Assembly: GCF_030816505.1 (NCBI RefSeq)
Contig: NZ_JAUSYB010000001.1
Location: forward strand, 3,596,001 to 3,660,000
Length of the DNA stretch: 64,000 nucleotides
Reading direction: 5' to 3'
Origin: Microbacterium sp. W4I20
GTDB lineage: Bacteria > Actinomycetota > Actinomycetes > Actinomycetales > Microbacteriaceae
The notes beneath the pieces were generated by a model. The model saw nothing but the letters and a program-made list of their open reading frames with translations, was not told the DNA's origin and did not search any database. Positions 8,092 through 17,180 of this stretch are shown in pieces. Each line of letters starts with the position of its first letter. Position 1 is the stretch's first letter. The position numbers and the translations under genes were made by a program.

Positions 8092-9312
8092 TCAGACTAC
8101 GTCGTTCGCCCGGTAGCGCGTGCTCGGACGCCCCTTCGTCGAGTAGTCGAGCGTGCGGATCGCCCTGCCGGAGCTCGCGAGGTGCTCGAGATAGCGACGC
8201 GCGCTGACCCGGGAGATCTGCACGTCGTCGCCGATCTCGGTGGCCGACGCATCGGGGCGGGCGGTGAGGGCGGCGGCGACGCGATCGAGCGTCTCGGCAC
8301 TCAGACCCTTCGGCAGGCCGAACCGCTGGCGGAACGCGATGATGGCATCGGCCGCTTCGACCCGCCGCACCACGTCGTGCAGCTCGGTGTGGTCGCGCAG
8401 CAACAGCGTGGCCTCGACATCGGCGCCGTCGTGGCGGCTTCCGGTACTGCGGGCGACGAGCACATGCGAGCCGACGATCACCGGCCGCCCGGCATCCTCT
8501 CCCTCGTGCAGCACCGCCAGCAGGGGTGCGTCGAGCACGTCGGCGGCGACGGCGTCGTCGAGCTCTTCGGCGCTGCGCTCGAGGAGTCGCGCCGCGGCGT
8601 CGTTGGCGAGCGTGATGCGACCGGCACCGTTCACCGTGATGACGCCCTCGCTCAAGCGATGCAGAGTCGTCTCCTGGTTCTTCACCAGCGCCGCGATCTG
8701 GTGCGGCTCGAGCCGATAGATGCGACGCCGGATCACGGAGGTCACCCACGCAGAGCCGAACACCCCCAGCACAGCGGCGGCGAGCATGGCCGAGATGAGC
8801 CAGGAGAGGTTGGCCGTGAACTCCTCGTTGAGCTCGGATTCCAGGATGCCCACGGAAGCTGTGCCGATGACGACGCCGTCGTCGTCGCGGATCGGCACCT
8901 TCACCCGCCACGAGGTGCCGAGCGTCCCCGTCTGGGTGCCGACATAGATCTCGCCGGAGAGGGGGATGGACGGGTCGGTCGACACCTTCTCGCCGATGCG
9001 GTCGGGATTCGGATGCGAATAGCGGATGCCGTCCTCGTCGGCGACCACGACGTACGCGAGATCGGATGCTTCGCGAATGACCTCCGCGATGGGCTGGATG
9101 GCCTCGGCGGGGTCCGCGTCGTCGAAGGCGGCCCGCACCGGGGGCAGCGCGGCGACCGACTGTGCGACCGCCTGCATTCGCTCCTTGTAGGCCTCGCGGA
9201 GAGCATGCTCCTGGAACGCGCCGGCGACGATGCCGGTCGCCAGGGTCACCAGGAACACGATCAGCGCCTGCAACAGCAGCAGGTGCACCCGGAGCGTCAT
9301 CTTCGAGGCCAC
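8092..9312 (-). CDS. Membrane sensor-PAS-HTH regulator: CitA-like sensor fused to CitB-like DNA-binding domain, no kinase
   Basis: A 406-residue protein. TM1 is at about 8-32, an extracytoplasmic CitA/DcuS-type sensor at about 34-165, TM2 at 167-192 and a PAS domain at 208-310. The last 70 residues begin LPKGLSAETLDRV and contain ISRVSARRYLEHLASSGRA and TKGRPSTRYR. This is the winged-helix signature at the end of CitB/DcuR-type response regulators. Between PAS and HTH there are only about 20 residues. No phospho-accepting His, HATPase boxes or receiver Asp is visible. It therefore looks like a one-component membrane regulator made by collapsing a CitA/CitB pair. The GTG start at 9312 is chosen for GAGGAG nine bases upstream; ATG 9300 is the alternative. 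It is divergent from tctCBA, which it probably controls. Confidence 0.8.
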   Translation of the reverse strand: MASKMTLRVHLLLLQALIVFLVTLATGIVAGAFQEHALREAYKERMQAVAQSVAALPPVRAAFDDADPAEAIQPIAEVIREASDLAYVVVADEDGIRYSHPNPDRIGEKVSTDPSIPLSGEIYVGTQTGTLGTSWRVKVPIRDDDGVVIGTASVGILESELNEEFTANLSWLISAMLAAAVLGVFGSAWVTSVIRRRIYRLEPHQIAALVKNQETTLHRLSEGVITVNGAGRITLANDAAARLLERSAEELDDAVAADVLDAPLLAVLHEGEDAGRPVIVGSHVLVARSTGSRHDGADVEATLLLRDHTELHDVVRRVEAADAIIAFRQRFGLPKGLSAETLDRVAAALTARPDASATEIGDDVQISRVSARRYLEHLASSGRAIRTLDYSTKGRPSTRYRANDVV

Positions 9313-9365
9313 CTGCTCATTCTCCTCGCAGGTCGCACCGCCCGCGAGACGCGGTCGCCGCCGTT

Positions 9366-9405
9366 CGCGACCAATAGTTTCAGAACGCGACCAATGGTTT
9401 CCGAA
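9366..9405. promoter_or_regulatory. Tandem 20-bp direct repeat, candidate tct operator
   Basis: CGCGACCAATAGTTTCAGAA (9366-9385) is followed immediately by CGCGACCAATGGTTTCCGAA (9386-9405), 18 of 20 bases identical. It lies in the 164-base gap between the divergent regulator and tctC. A period of 20 bp puts both half-sites on the same DNA face. This suits the tandem binding known for the CitB/DcuR class and makes it the best operator candidate for the regulator at 8092-9312. Confidence 0.65.
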
Positions 9406-9476
9406 GCTTGAGAGCCCGCCCTCACGCCTCCAGAGTGATCCGACACAGCAACACCGACGCTCAAGGAGGAGCGCAC

Positions 9477-10487
9477 ATGAAGCACACACGTCTGGCGGCG
9501 ACAGCCGTCTTCGCCGCCGCCGCATTGGCATTGACCGCATGTTCGGGCGGAGGCACCGGGTCGGGAGGCGGGGGAGGCGACGAAGCCGCGGCCATCGACG
9601 ATGTCAAGATCATCGTCCCGGCCGACCCCGGCGGCGGATGGGATCAGACCGGACGCGCGATGTCGGAGGTCCTGACCGCAGACAAGGTCGTCGGATCAGC
9701 CCCGGTGTCGAACGTCGGCGGCGCGGGCGGCACCGTCGGCCTCGCCCAGCTCGCGAACGAGAAGGACCCGGCGACGCTCATGGTCATGGGGCTCGTGATG
9801 GTCGGAGCGATCGAGACGAACGCGTCGACCGTGCGGCTCGAGGACACCACCCCGATCGCCCGGCTCACCGACGAGGCACTCGTCATCGTGGTGCCGGAGG
9901 ACTCCAAGTACGACACCCTCGAGGATCTCGTCGGGGACATCGTCGAGAAGGGACAGGAGGTGACGGTGACCGGCGGTTCCGCCGGCGGCGCCGACCACAT
10001 CCTCGCCGGCCTCCTCCTCGAAGCCGCCGGCCTCGATGCGGGTGAGATCCCGGAGAAGCTCAACTACACACCCAACTCCGGTGGTGGCGAGGCCGTCTCG
10101 CTCCTCGTCGGCGACAAGGTCTCGGCCGGCATCTCCGGGGTCGGAGAGTTCCTCCAGTACATCGAGGACGGTTCGATGCGGGCGCTGGCGGTCTCGGGCG
10201 CCGAGCCGGTCGAGTCGCTGCCCGACGTGCCGACCATCACCGACGAGGGGTACGACGTCGAGCTGACCAACTGGCGCGGGGTGATCGCTCCGGGCGGGAT
10301 CTCCGACGCGGAGCGCGCCGAGCTCGAGCGCATCGTCACCGAGATGCACGAATCCGGCGCGTGGAAGGACGAGCTCGAGACCAAGGGCTGGGCGGATGCC
10401 TTCCTGACCGGTGACGAGTTCGACAGCTTCCTGAAGGACAACATCACCGAGGTGACCGGCACGCTCGAGAACATCGGACTGATCTGA
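9477..10487 (+). CDS. tctC: Tripartite tricarboxylate transporter, substrate-binding lipoprotein
   Basis: A 336-residue lipoprotein of the TctC/Bug family that captures citrate or a related carboxylate outside the membrane. The signal peptide ends in the lipobox LTAC followed by a Gly/Ser-rich linker. The mature part has IIVPADPGGGWDQTGR (the conserved carboxylate-binding loop), NVGGAGGTVGLAQLA and GSAGGADHILAGLL. A strong AAGGAGG is six bases before the ATG. It is the first gene of tctCBA, with only one base to tctB. The ligand is inferred from the family; other di- or tricarboxylates or aromatic acids are possible. Confidence 0.92.
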   Translation: MKHTRLAATAVFAAAALALTACSGGGTGSGGGGGDEAAAIDDVKIIVPADPGGGWDQTGRAMSEVLTADKVVGSAPVSNVGGAGGTVGLAQLANEKDPATLMVMGLVMVGAIETNASTVRLEDTTPIARLTDEALVIVVPEDSKYDTLEDLVGDIVEKGQEVTVTGGSAGGADHILAGLLLEAAGLDAGEIPEKLNYTPNSGGGEAVSLLVGDKVSAGISGVGEFLQYIEDGSMRALAVSGAEPVESLPDVPTITDEGYDVELTNWRGVIAPGGISDAERAELERIVTEMHESGAWKDELETKGWADAFLTGDEFDSFLKDNITEVTGTLENIGLI

Positions 10488-10488
10488 C

Positions 10489-11034
10489 ATGAACACCCCG
10501 ATCCTCGGGGTGAGCGGGCGGGCCGAGACGACTCGGCCCGCCTCGCGGGTTCCCCTCGGTGAACTCGTCTTCGCTCTCCTCATGCTCGCCCTCGGCGTCT
10601 TCGCGCTCGTGGGGGTCTTCACGATCCACGTCCCGGTCGGTGTGAAAGCCGGGCCCACGATCTTCCCGCTCTTCGTCTCGATCATCCTGCTGGCGTCGGC
10701 CGTGGCCGTGCTGGTGAACGTGCTGCGCGGAAAGCGCGCGGAGGTCGAGGAGGGCGAGGACATCGACCCGAACGCCCAGACCGACTGGCTCACGATCGCC
10801 AAGATCGTCGGCGCCGTGGTCGCTCACCTGCTGCTGATCGACCTCATCGGCTGGGCCCCGGCGGCCACCGTGCTCTTCGGCGTGGTCGCGTGGGCGCTCG
10901 GTGCCAAGCGCTGGTGGCTGGCCTTCGTCATCGGGCTCGGTGTGAGTCTGGTGATCCAGGTGGTCTTCGGCGGCCTGATGGGGCTGTCGCTGCCCTGGGG
11001 ACCGGCTCTCGGATGGCTCGGGGAGGTGTTCTGA
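10489..11034 (+). CDS. tctB: Tripartite tricarboxylate transporter, small membrane subunit
   Basis: A 181-residue integral membrane protein with four hydrophobic segments (about residues 24-46, 56-76, 102-124 and 130-170), the standard topology of TctB. It starts two bases after the tctC stop, and its TGA overlaps the tctA ATG (TGATG). TctB works with TctA and the binding protein TctC in secondary, ion-driven carboxylate uptake. Sequence conservation in TctB is low, so the call rests mainly on position, size and topology. Confidence 0.88.
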   Translation: MNTPILGVSGRAETTRPASRVPLGELVFALLMLALGVFALVGVFTIHVPVGVKAGPTIFPLFVSIILLASAVAVLVNVLRGKRAEVEEGEDIDPNAQTDWLTIAKIVGAVVAHLLLIDLIGWAPAATVLFGVVAWALGAKRWWLAFVIGLGVSLVIQVVFGGLMGLSLPWGPALGWLGEVF

Positions 11035-12581
11035 TGGACAGCTGGACCCTGCTTCTCGAAGGCTTCGCGACGGCGCTGCAGCCGCAGTACCTCGGATTCG
11101 CGTTCTTCGGCGTGCTCGTGGGAACGGCGGTCGGCGTGCTGCCCGGCATCGGGCCGGCGATGACGGTCGCGCTCCTGCTGCCGCTCACCTACACGCTCGA
11201 CCCCACCGCGGCACTGATCACCTTCGCCGGCATCTACTACGGCGGCATGTACGGCGGCTCGACCACCAGCATCCTGCTGAACACGCCAGGTGAATCGGCA
11301 TCCATCGTCACAGCCATCGAAGGCAACAAGATGGCGAAGCTGGGGCGCGGGGCCGCTGCCCTCGCCACCGCCGCGATCGGCTCGTTCGTCGCCGGCACCA
11401 TCGCCACCGTCGGCCTCACGCTGCTCGCACCCGTGCTGGCGCAGTTCGCCGTCAACCTCGGCCCCGCCGACTACGTCGCGCTCATCGTGATCGCGTTCAT
11501 CACGGTCGGGGCCCTCATCGGCAGCTCCGTCCCGCGCGGGATGCTGTCGCTCGGCGTCGGCCTGTTCCTCGGACTCGTGGGCACCGACACCCTCACGGCA
11601 CAGCAGCGCTACACGCTGGGTCTGCTGCCGCTGTCGGACGGGATCGACATCGTGCTCGTCGCGGTCGGACTCTTCGCCGTGGGCGAGACGCTGTACATCG
11701 CGGCCCGCTTGCGCCACGGCGGCGTCGACGTGATCCCGGTCACCCGCGGGTGGCGCAGCTGGATGACCAAGAGCGACTGGAAGCGCTCGTGGAAGCCCTG
11801 GCTGCGCGGCACGGCGATCGGCTTCCCGATCGGCACCATCCCCGCGGGCGGTGCCGACGTCGCGACGTTCCTGTCGTACGCCACCGAGCGCAAGCTCTCG
11901 CGGCACAAGAGCGAGTTCGGGCGCGGAGCGATCGAAGGGGTCGCCGGTCCCGAGTCCGCGAACAACGCGGCGGCGGCCGGTGTGCTCGTCCCGCTGCTCA
12001 CGCTCGGCCTGCCCACGACCGCGACGGCGGCGATCATCCTCGTCGCCTTCCAGGCGTACGGTCTGCAGCCGGGACCGCAGCTGTTCCAGAATCAGCCGGC
12101 ACTCGTCTGGGCGCTGGTGGCGAGCCTGTATGTCGGCAACGTCATCCTCATCATCCTCAACCTGCCGCTCGTCGGCATGTGGGTGAAGCTGCTGCAGATC
12201 CCGCGGCCGTACCTGTACGCGGGCATCCTGCTGTTCGCCGCCTTCGGCGCCTACGCGCTGAACTTCGCGGTCGTCGACATCCTGATCCTGGCGATCATCG
12301 GAGTCCTCGGCTACTTCATGCGACGGTACGGCTATCCGGTGGCTCCGCTCGTGGTCGGCATGATCCTCGGGCCGATGGGGGAGGAGTACCTGCGCAAGGC
12401 GCTGCAGTTGAGCCAGGGCAACCTGTCGACGCTGTTCGTGCAGCCCTTCGCCGCGACGGCCTACATCGTGCTGGCGCTCCTCGTCGTCGGTGGGCTGTGG
12501 CTGCGTCGGCGTCAGCGTCGTTACGAGCAGGCACTGACCGAGTCGATCGCCGTGCCGATCAGGACCGATTCGGAGGTCTGA
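11034..12581 (+). CDS. tctA: Tripartite tricarboxylate transporter, large permease subunit
   Basis: A 515-residue permease with about 11-12 membrane segments. The family signatures are [17 protein letters not shown] near residue 40, [20 protein letters not shown] near 65, and the second-half [21 protein letters not shown] around 305. This is the transport channel of the TctCBA system. The start overlaps the tctB stop. The likely cognate regulator is the divergent membrane protein at 8092-9312, since CitA/CitB-type systems commonly control carboxylate transporters. Confidence 0.93.
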   Translation: MDSWTLLLEGFATALQPQYLGFAFFGVLVGTAVGVLPGIGPAMTVALLLPLTYTLDPTAALITFAGIYYGGMYGGSTTSILLNTPGESASIVTAIEGNKMAKLGRGAAALATAAIGSFVAGTIATVGLTLLAPVLAQFAVNLGPADYVALIVIAFITVGALIGSSVPRGMLSLGVGLFLGLVGTDTLTAQQRYTLGLLPLSDGIDIVLVAVGLFAVGETLYIAARLRHGGVDVIPVTRGWRSWMTKSDWKRSWKPWLRGTAIGFPIGTIPAGGADVATFLSYATERKLSRHKSEFGRGAIEGVAGPESANNAAAAGVLVPLLTLGLPTTATAAIILVAFQAYGLQPGPQLFQNQPALVWALVASLYVGNVILIILNLPLVGMWVKLLQIPRPYLYAGILLFAAFGAYALNFAVVDILILAIIGVLGYFMRRYGYPVAPLVVGMILGPMGEEYLRKALQLSQGNLSTLFVQPFAATAYIVLALLVVGGLWLRRRQRRYEQALTESIAVPIRTDSEV

Positions 12582-12619
12582 CGTCGAGAGCGGGAGAGCC
12601 CCGCGAGTAGGCTGATCCG

Positions 12620-13435
12620 GTGAGCGATGCAGAGACCCTGACCCGAGGGCCTCGCGCCTACCTGGCATTCATCGGGATCGGCCTCCTCGCGGGGCTCCTG
12701 TCCGGACTCTTCGGCGTCGGCGGCGGCACGGTCATCGTCCCGCTGCTCGTGCTTCTCCTGCAGTTCGACCAGCGCCTCGCGGCCGGCACCTCGCTCGCGG
12801 CGATCGTGCCGACCGCCAGCGTCGGAGTCATCTCCTATGCCGTGTCGGGATCCGTGGCGTGGGTCCCCGCCATCATCCTCGCCGCGGGAGCCGTGGTGGG
12901 GGCACAGATCGGCACGCGCCTCCTGCCGCGAATCTCGCAGACGGCCCTGCGCTGGGGCTTCGTCGGCTTCCTGCTCGTGGTCATCGTCAGCCTCTTCCTC
13001 GTCATCCCCTCGCGGGATGCGGTGCTCGAACTCTCCTGGATCACCGGCATCGCGCTGCTGGTCGTCGGCGTCGGCACCGGCATCCTCGCCGGGCTCATCG
13101 GGGTCGGCGGCGGCGTGATCGTCGTGCCGGTGCTGATGCTGGCGTTCGGCACGAGCGACCTCATCGCGAAGGGCACCTCACTGCTGATGATGATCCCGAC
13201 CGCGATCTCGGGAACCGTCGGCAACATGCGGCACCGCAACGTCGACCTGCGGGCCGCCGCGGTGATCGGCGTCTCCGCGTGCACGACGACCGCTCTCGGC
13301 GCGTGGCTCGCGACGCTCCTCGACCCCGCGGTGGGGAACATGCTGTTCGCGGCATACCTCGTCGTGATCGCGGTGCAGATGGCGCTGAAGGCGATCCGGG
13401 GGCGCAAGAAGGATGGACCCGCGTCGCCGAAGTAG
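12620..13435 (+). CDS. TauE/SafE-type sulfite/anion exporter permease
   Basis: A 271-residue membrane protein with about eight segments in two homologous halves. Each half carries the Gly-rich repeat of the TauE/SafE (DUF81) family: GLLSGLFGVGGGTVIVPLL near residue 30 and GLIGVGGGVIVVPVLML near 165. Members move sulfite, sulfoacetate or other small organic anions; the substrate here is unknown. The GTG at 12620 lies six bases after a -10-like TAGGCT (12608-12613), so the mRNA is probably leaderless. It is not obviously linked to tctCBA. Confidence 0.85.
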   Translation: MSDAETLTRGPRAYLAFIGIGLLAGLLSGLFGVGGGTVIVPLLVLLLQFDQRLAAGTSLAAIVPTASVGVISYAVSGSVAWVPAIILAAGAVVGAQIGTRLLPRISQTALRWGFVGFLLVVIVSLFLVIPSRDAVLELSWITGIALLVVGVGTGILAGLIGVGGGVIVVPVLMLAFGTSDLIAKGTSLLMMIPTAISGTVGNMRHRNVDLRAAAVIGVSACTTTALGAWLATLLDPAVGNMLFAAYLVVIAVQMALKAIRGRKKDGPASPK

Positions 13436-13444
13436 GATCGAGGG

Positions 13445-13903
13445 GTGGCAGTGAACCAAGATCTTGTCGGCCGGGAGTTCCCGCCGACCGCCCCGTACCT
13501 CGTCGGCCGTGAGAAGGTGCGCGAGTTCGCTCGTGCCGTCTTCGCCGATGCCCCGCAGCACACTGACGTCGAGGCCGCGCGCGCCCTCGGGTTCGCCGAC
13601 GTGGTCGCTCCGCCGACGTTCGCGATGGTCATCCAGGACCAGACGCTCCAGCAGCTGCTCGCGCTGGAGGACTCGGGCATCGTGCTGGCCCGCACGATCC
13701 ACGCCGAACAGCGCTTCACCTACACGCGACCGATCGTCGCGGGGGACGAACTCACCGGACAGCTGCGGGTCACGGCCATCCGGATGATGGGCGGCAACGC
13801 CATGATCACCAGCGAGGCCGCCATCTCGGATACCGCCGGCGAGCACGTGGTGACCGCGACCAGCGTCCTGCTGGTCGGCGCGGACGAGGGGGAGGGCGCC
13901 TGA
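13445..13903 (+). CDS. MaoC-type dehydratase subunit, N-terminal-domain type (HadA/HadC-like)
   Basis: A 152-residue hot-dog-fold protein. It opens with LVGREFPPTAPYLVGREKVREFA, typical of the FAS1_DH/MaoC N-domain family that forms the substrate-binding half of mycobacterial HadAB/HadBC dehydratases. It has no hydratase catalytic motif of its own. The partner is the next gene, whose start overlaps its stop. The -10-like TAGGAT at 13433-13438 overlaps the stop codon of the permease gene and lies six bases before this GTG, so a leaderless transcript may begin here. Fatty-acid dehydration is inferred from the family. Confidence 0.82.
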   Translation: MAVNQDLVGREFPPTAPYLVGREKVREFARAVFADAPQHTDVEAARALGFADVVAPPTFAMVIQDQTLQQLLALEDSGIVLARTIHAEQRFTYTRPIVAGDELTGQLRVTAIRMMGGNAMITSEAAISDTAGEHVVTATSVLLVGADEGEGA

Positions 13904-14304
13904 TGGGCTACACCGTCGGAGACGTCATCGCCGAACGCGACGTCCACCTCACCCGGGAGTCGCTGGTGCGCTACGCCGGGGCATCCGGAGACTTCAACCC
14001 GATCCACTACCGCGACGACATCGCGGCATCCGTCGGTCTTCCCGGCGTACTCGCCCACGGGATGCTGACGATGGGGGTCGCCTCGTCCGTCGTGGTCGCC
14101 GCCCTCGAGCCCGGTGCGAAGATCCTCGACTACGGCGTGCGCTTCACGAAGCCGGTCGTCGTCGACCCGGTCGACGGCGCCGACATCCGCATCGTCGCGA
14201 CGGTCGGCGCAGTCGATGACACGACGGCCCGCATCGATCTCAAGGTCACGTTCGGCGAGACCACCGTGCTCGTCAAGGCGCAGCTGCGCGTCGCGATCGG
14301 ATGA
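13903..14304 (+). CDS. MaoC-type dehydratase, catalytic subunit (HadB-like)
   Basis: A 133-residue single hot-dog protein with the (R)-hydratase motif in YAGASGDFNPIHYRDD, where Asp and His are the catalytic pair, followed by LPGVLAHGMLTMG. It should form a heterodimer with the 13445 gene product and dehydrate 3-hydroxyacyl thioesters. The ATG overlaps the stop of its partner, and murB starts inside its last codons. The dehydratase pair followed by murB is a recurrent arrangement in actinobacteria. Confidence 0.87.
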   Translation: MGYTVGDVIAERDVHLTRESLVRYAGASGDFNPIHYRDDIAASVGLPGVLAHGMLTMGVASSVVVAALEPGAKILDYGVRFTKPVVVDPVDGADIRIVATVGAVDDTTARIDLKVTFGETTVLVKAQLRVAIG

Positions 14305-15446
14305 CGCCCGCCGAGATGCCCCGGACTGAGCCCCTCCGTCTCTCGCAGCTGACGACGCTGCGCACCGGCGCCGCCCCCGAGCGGATGCGGGAGGCCTCGA
14401 CGACCGCAGCGCTCGTGGAGGCTCTGCGCGAGACCTGGGCGAGCGGCGACGACTGGTTCGTGCTCGGCGGCGGTTCGAACCTGTTCGTCGGGGACGACGA
14501 GTTCGAGGGCACCGTGATCCGCGTGCGGACGAGTGGGATCGAAGAGCTGCCGTCGCCGCACGCCGGCCGCATCCGTCTGCGGGTGCAGGCAGGGCACGGC
14601 TGGGACGACCTGGTGGCCTACGCCGTCGGCCACGGCTACGCCGGACTCGAGGCGATGTCCGGGATTCCGGGAACGACCGGTGCCGCCCCGGTGCAGAACA
14701 TCGGCGCCTACGGGCAGGAGATCCAGGAGACCCTGGTCGAAGTCGAACTGATCGATGAATCTTCGGGCGAGATCTCCGTCGTGCCGGCATCCGAACTGGG
14801 CCTCGGCTTCCGCACCTCCGTGCTCAAGCACCACTACGGCAGCGTGCCGGCGCGACGGGCGGTCATCCTGTCGGCGACGTTCGACCTGCTCGTGGCCGAC
14901 GAGCGCGTCGTGCGCGGCGAGCAGCTGCGGCGGGCACTCGGACTGGTCGACGAGGCACCGGTGCCGCTGAGCTGGGTGCGTGAACGCATTCTGGCGACTC
15001 GCGCCTCGAAGGGGATGCTGATCGATGACGGCGACCCCGACACCCACGGCGTAGGCTCGTTCTTCCAGAACGCGATCGTCCCCGAGGCGGTGGCCAGGGC
15101 CCTTCCGCCGGAGTGCCCGCGCTGGCCTGTCGCGCCCGACCTCGACACCGTAACGGTCATCCCGCTGGCCTCCTACGACGGCCTCATCCCGACGGCGAAG
15201 ACCGCGGCTCCGGATGTGAAGGTGAGCGCGGCGTGGCTCATCGAGCAGGCCGGCATCCGCAAGGGGTTCAAGCTGCCGCGCTCGCGGGCGGGAGTGTCGA
15301 CCAAGCACGCGCTGGCCCTGACCAATCGCGGCGGTGCCACGGCCGGTGAGGTCGCCGAGCTCGCACGGTTCATCCAGAGCCGCGTGCACGCCGAGTTCGG
15401 GCTCGTGCTGCAGCCGGAGCCCGTCCTCGTCGGCGTCGAGCTGTAG
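14301..15446 (+). CDS. murB: UDP-N-acetylmuramate dehydrogenase
   Basis: Reduces UDP-GlcNAc enolpyruvate to UDP-MurNAc with NADPH and FAD in peptidoglycan precursor synthesis. The 381-residue protein has the FAD-binding VLGGGSNLFVGDD near residue 54, SGIPGTTGAAPVQNIGAYGQE near 118, and the type-I C-domain with GVGSFFQNAIV, whose Ser is the proton donor. The late C-terminal motif is SAAWLIEQAGIRKG. The start overlaps the preceding dehydratase gene, so expression is coupled. Length and motifs match the E. coli-like class. Confidence 0.95.
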   Translation: MTPAEMPRTEPLRLSQLTTLRTGAAPERMREASTTAALVEALRETWASGDDWFVLGGGSNLFVGDDEFEGTVIRVRTSGIEELPSPHAGRIRLRVQAGHGWDDLVAYAVGHGYAGLEAMSGIPGTTGAAPVQNIGAYGQEIQETLVEVELIDESSGEISVVPASELGLGFRTSVLKHHYGSVPARRAVILSATFDLLVADERVVRGEQLRRALGLVDEAPVPLSWVRERILATRASKGMLIDDGDPDTHGVGSFFQNAIVPEAVARALPPECPRWPVAPDLDTVTVIPLASYDGLIPTAKTAAPDVKVSAAWLIEQAGIRKGFKLPRSRAGVSTKHALALTNRGGATAGEVAELARFIQSRVHAEFGLVLQPEPVLVGVEL

Positions 15447-15477
15447 GGGCGTCGGAACCCGGGGCTACACTCGCGGC

Positions 15478-15879
15478 ATGAGCGCACCCATGCCCTACCT
15501 CCTGTTCCCCGGCAACGCGGCGGAGGCCCTGCGCCACTACCAGTCGGTCTTCGGCGGCGCGCTGCAGCTGAGGGACTACGCGCAGGCCGGGCGGCACGAC
15601 GGCCCTGGCGACGCGATCGCTCACGGTCAGCTCAGCGGACCGGTGGCGCTCGCCGGGGCAGATGCCGGCGTCGACGACGACGCCGTGCAGATGAACGGCA
15701 TGTTCCTGTCGCTGCTGGGCACGGCGGATGCCGTCACTCTCACCGGATGGTTCGACGCGCTCGCAGACGGCGGCCGAGTGATCGACGCGCTGCAGAAGCG
15801 GCCATGGGGCGACTTCGACGGCACGCTCAGCGATCGCTACGGCATCCGCTGGCTCGTCGGATTCCGGCTCGAGGACTGA
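15478..15879 (+). CDS. VOC-fold protein, PhnB-like
   Basis: A 133-residue protein of the vicinal-oxygen-chelate superfamily, PhnB/3-demethylubiquinone-methyltransferase-like group. It begins MSAPMPYLLFPGNAAEAL and has FGGALQLRDYAQ and the late WGDFDGTLSDRYGIRWLVGF typical of that group. Members are uncharacterised and often lack obvious metal ligands. The ATG lies six bases after TACACT (15466-15471), suggesting leaderless translation separate from murB. A hairpin at 15882-15902 separates it from the convergent aminotransferase. Confidence 0.83.
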   Translation: MSAPMPYLLFPGNAAEALRHYQSVFGGALQLRDYAQAGRHDGPGDAIAHGQLSGPVALAGADAGVDDDAVQMNGMFLSLLGTADAVTLTGWFDALADGGRVIDALQKRPWGDFDGTLSDRYGIRWLVGFRLED

Positions 15880-15881
15880 CA

Positions 15882-15902
15882 GGCCGGGCCGCCAGCCCGG
15901 CC
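15882..15902. terminator. Bidirectional hairpin between convergent genes
   Basis: GGCCGGGC (15882-15889) pairs with GCCCGGCC (15895-15902) around a five-base loop. It lies in the 36-base gap between the VOC gene and the stop of the aminotransferase gene. No T-run is present on either strand. Confidence 0.55.
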
Positions 15903-15915
15903 GGGCCGGTCGGGT

Positions 15916-17133
15916 TCAGGAGAACAGTCGCTGCAGGCGCTGCACGCCCTCGAGGAGCTGGTCGTCGCCGAGCGCGTACGACATGCGGATGTAGCCCGAC
16001 GGGCCGAACGCCTCGCCCGGGACGACCGCGACCTCGGCCTGCTCGAGGATGAGATCGGCGAGCTCGAGCGACGTCGTCGGGGTCACGCCGCCCCAGGTGC
16101 GACCGAGCAGGCCCTGCACATCGGGGTAGACGTAGAAGGCGCCGAGCGGGTTCGGCACGACGAGGCCGTCGATCTTCGACAGCTCCGACACGATGAGCGT
16201 GCGGCGGCGGTCGAAGGCCTCGCGCATCTGCTCGGCCTCGGTCTGCGGCCCGTTGAGTGCCGCGATCGCCGCCTTCTGAGCGACGTTGTTCACGTTGCTC
16301 GACAGGTGCGACTGCAGGTTGCCGGCGATCTTGATGGCGTCGACCGGGCCGACCATCCAGCCCACGCGCCACCCGGTCATGGCGTAGGTCTTGGCGACCC
16401 CGTTCACGAGGATCGTCTGGCCGGCGACCTCGGGCACGGCCTCGACGATGGACGTCGCCTTGACGGCGGTTCCTGAGCCTGACGAAGCATAGGTGAGGTT
16501 CTGATAGATCTCATCGCTGATGATCCAGATGCCGTGCTCGAGCGCCCACTCGCCGATCGCCTTGGTCTCGTCGGCGGTGTAGACGGATCCGGTGGGGTTC
16601 GACGGTGACACGAACACGAGCGCGGTCGTGCGCTCCGTGCGGGCGGCCTCGAGCTGCTCGACGGTGACCTTGTACTCCTGCTCGGCTCCGGCGAACACCT
16701 CGACCGGGGTGCCGTCGGCGAGGCGGATCGCCTCGGGGTACGTGGTCCAGTACGGGGCGGGGAGCAGGACCTCGTCGCCCGGGTTCACGACCGCCTGGAA
16801 GGCCTGGTAGACGGACTGCTTGCCGCCGTTCGTGACGATGACCTGGCTGGGGGAGACCTCGAGTCCCGAGTCGCGGAGCGTCTTCGCCGCGATCGCCTCG
16901 CGCAGAGCGGGAAGGCCTGCTGCCGGGGTGTACCGGTAGTTGGCCGGGTCGGCGAGAGCCTCGGCTGCGGCATCCACGATGAACTGCGGCGTCGCGAAGT
17001 CGGGCTCGCCGGCGGCGTAGGAGACGACATCCTTGCCTTCGGCCTTGAGAGCCTTCGCCTTGGCGTCGACCTTGAGGGTCGCGGATTCGGCGATCGCGGA
17101 CAGTTTGCGGGAGAGGGGAGCGCGTTCGGTCAC
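15916..17133 (-). CDS. Aspartate aminotransferase, class I (PLP)
   Basis: A 405-residue PLP enzyme that interconverts aspartate/2-oxoglutarate and oxaloacetate/glutamate. Motifs are [14 protein letters not shown] near residue 40, [21 protein letters not shown] and the PLP lysine in [16 protein letters not shown]. The GTG at 17133 lies seven bases after a minus-strand TACGCT, fitting a leaderless mRNA. Near [16 protein letters not shown] a REP-like repeat (16469-16487) adds the residues SSGSGT in frame, in a surface region after the NPTG motif. A related substrate such as tyrosine cannot be excluded. Confidence 0.9.
   Translation of the reverse strand: MTERAPLSRKLSAIAESATLKVDAKAKALKAEGKDVVSYAAGEPDFATPQFIVDAAAEALADPANYRYTPAAGLPALREAIAAKTLRDSGLEVSPSQVIVTNGGKQSVYQAFQAVVNPGDEVLLPAPYWTTYPEAIRLADGTPVEVFAGAEQEYKVTVEQLEAARTERTTALVFVSPSNPTGSVYTADETKAIGEWALEHGIWIISDEIYQNLTYASSGSGTAVKATSIVEAVPEVAGQTILVNGVAKTYAMTGWRVGWMVGPVDAIKIAGNLQSHLSSNVNNVAQKAAIAALNGPQTEAEQMREAFDRRRTLIVSELSKIDGLVVPNPLGAFYVYPDVQGLLGRTWGGVTPTTSLELADLILEQAEVAVVPGEAFGPSGYIRMSYALGDDQLLEGVQRLQRLFS
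16469..16487 (-). repeat. REP-like repeat inside the aminotransferase gene, in frame
   Basis: On the minus strand this reads CTTCGTCAGGCTCAGGAAC, a short member of the family that also occurs at 31738-31760 and 47687-47709 and, in longer form, at 21701, 37746 and 39592. It codes for SSGSGT, which interrupts an otherwise ordinary NLTY...VKATS segment. Confidence 0.65.
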
Positions 17134-17180
17134 GACTACGAGCGTACTCGGGTCGGTGGTGGGTCCGCCGGGCGAGTCGG

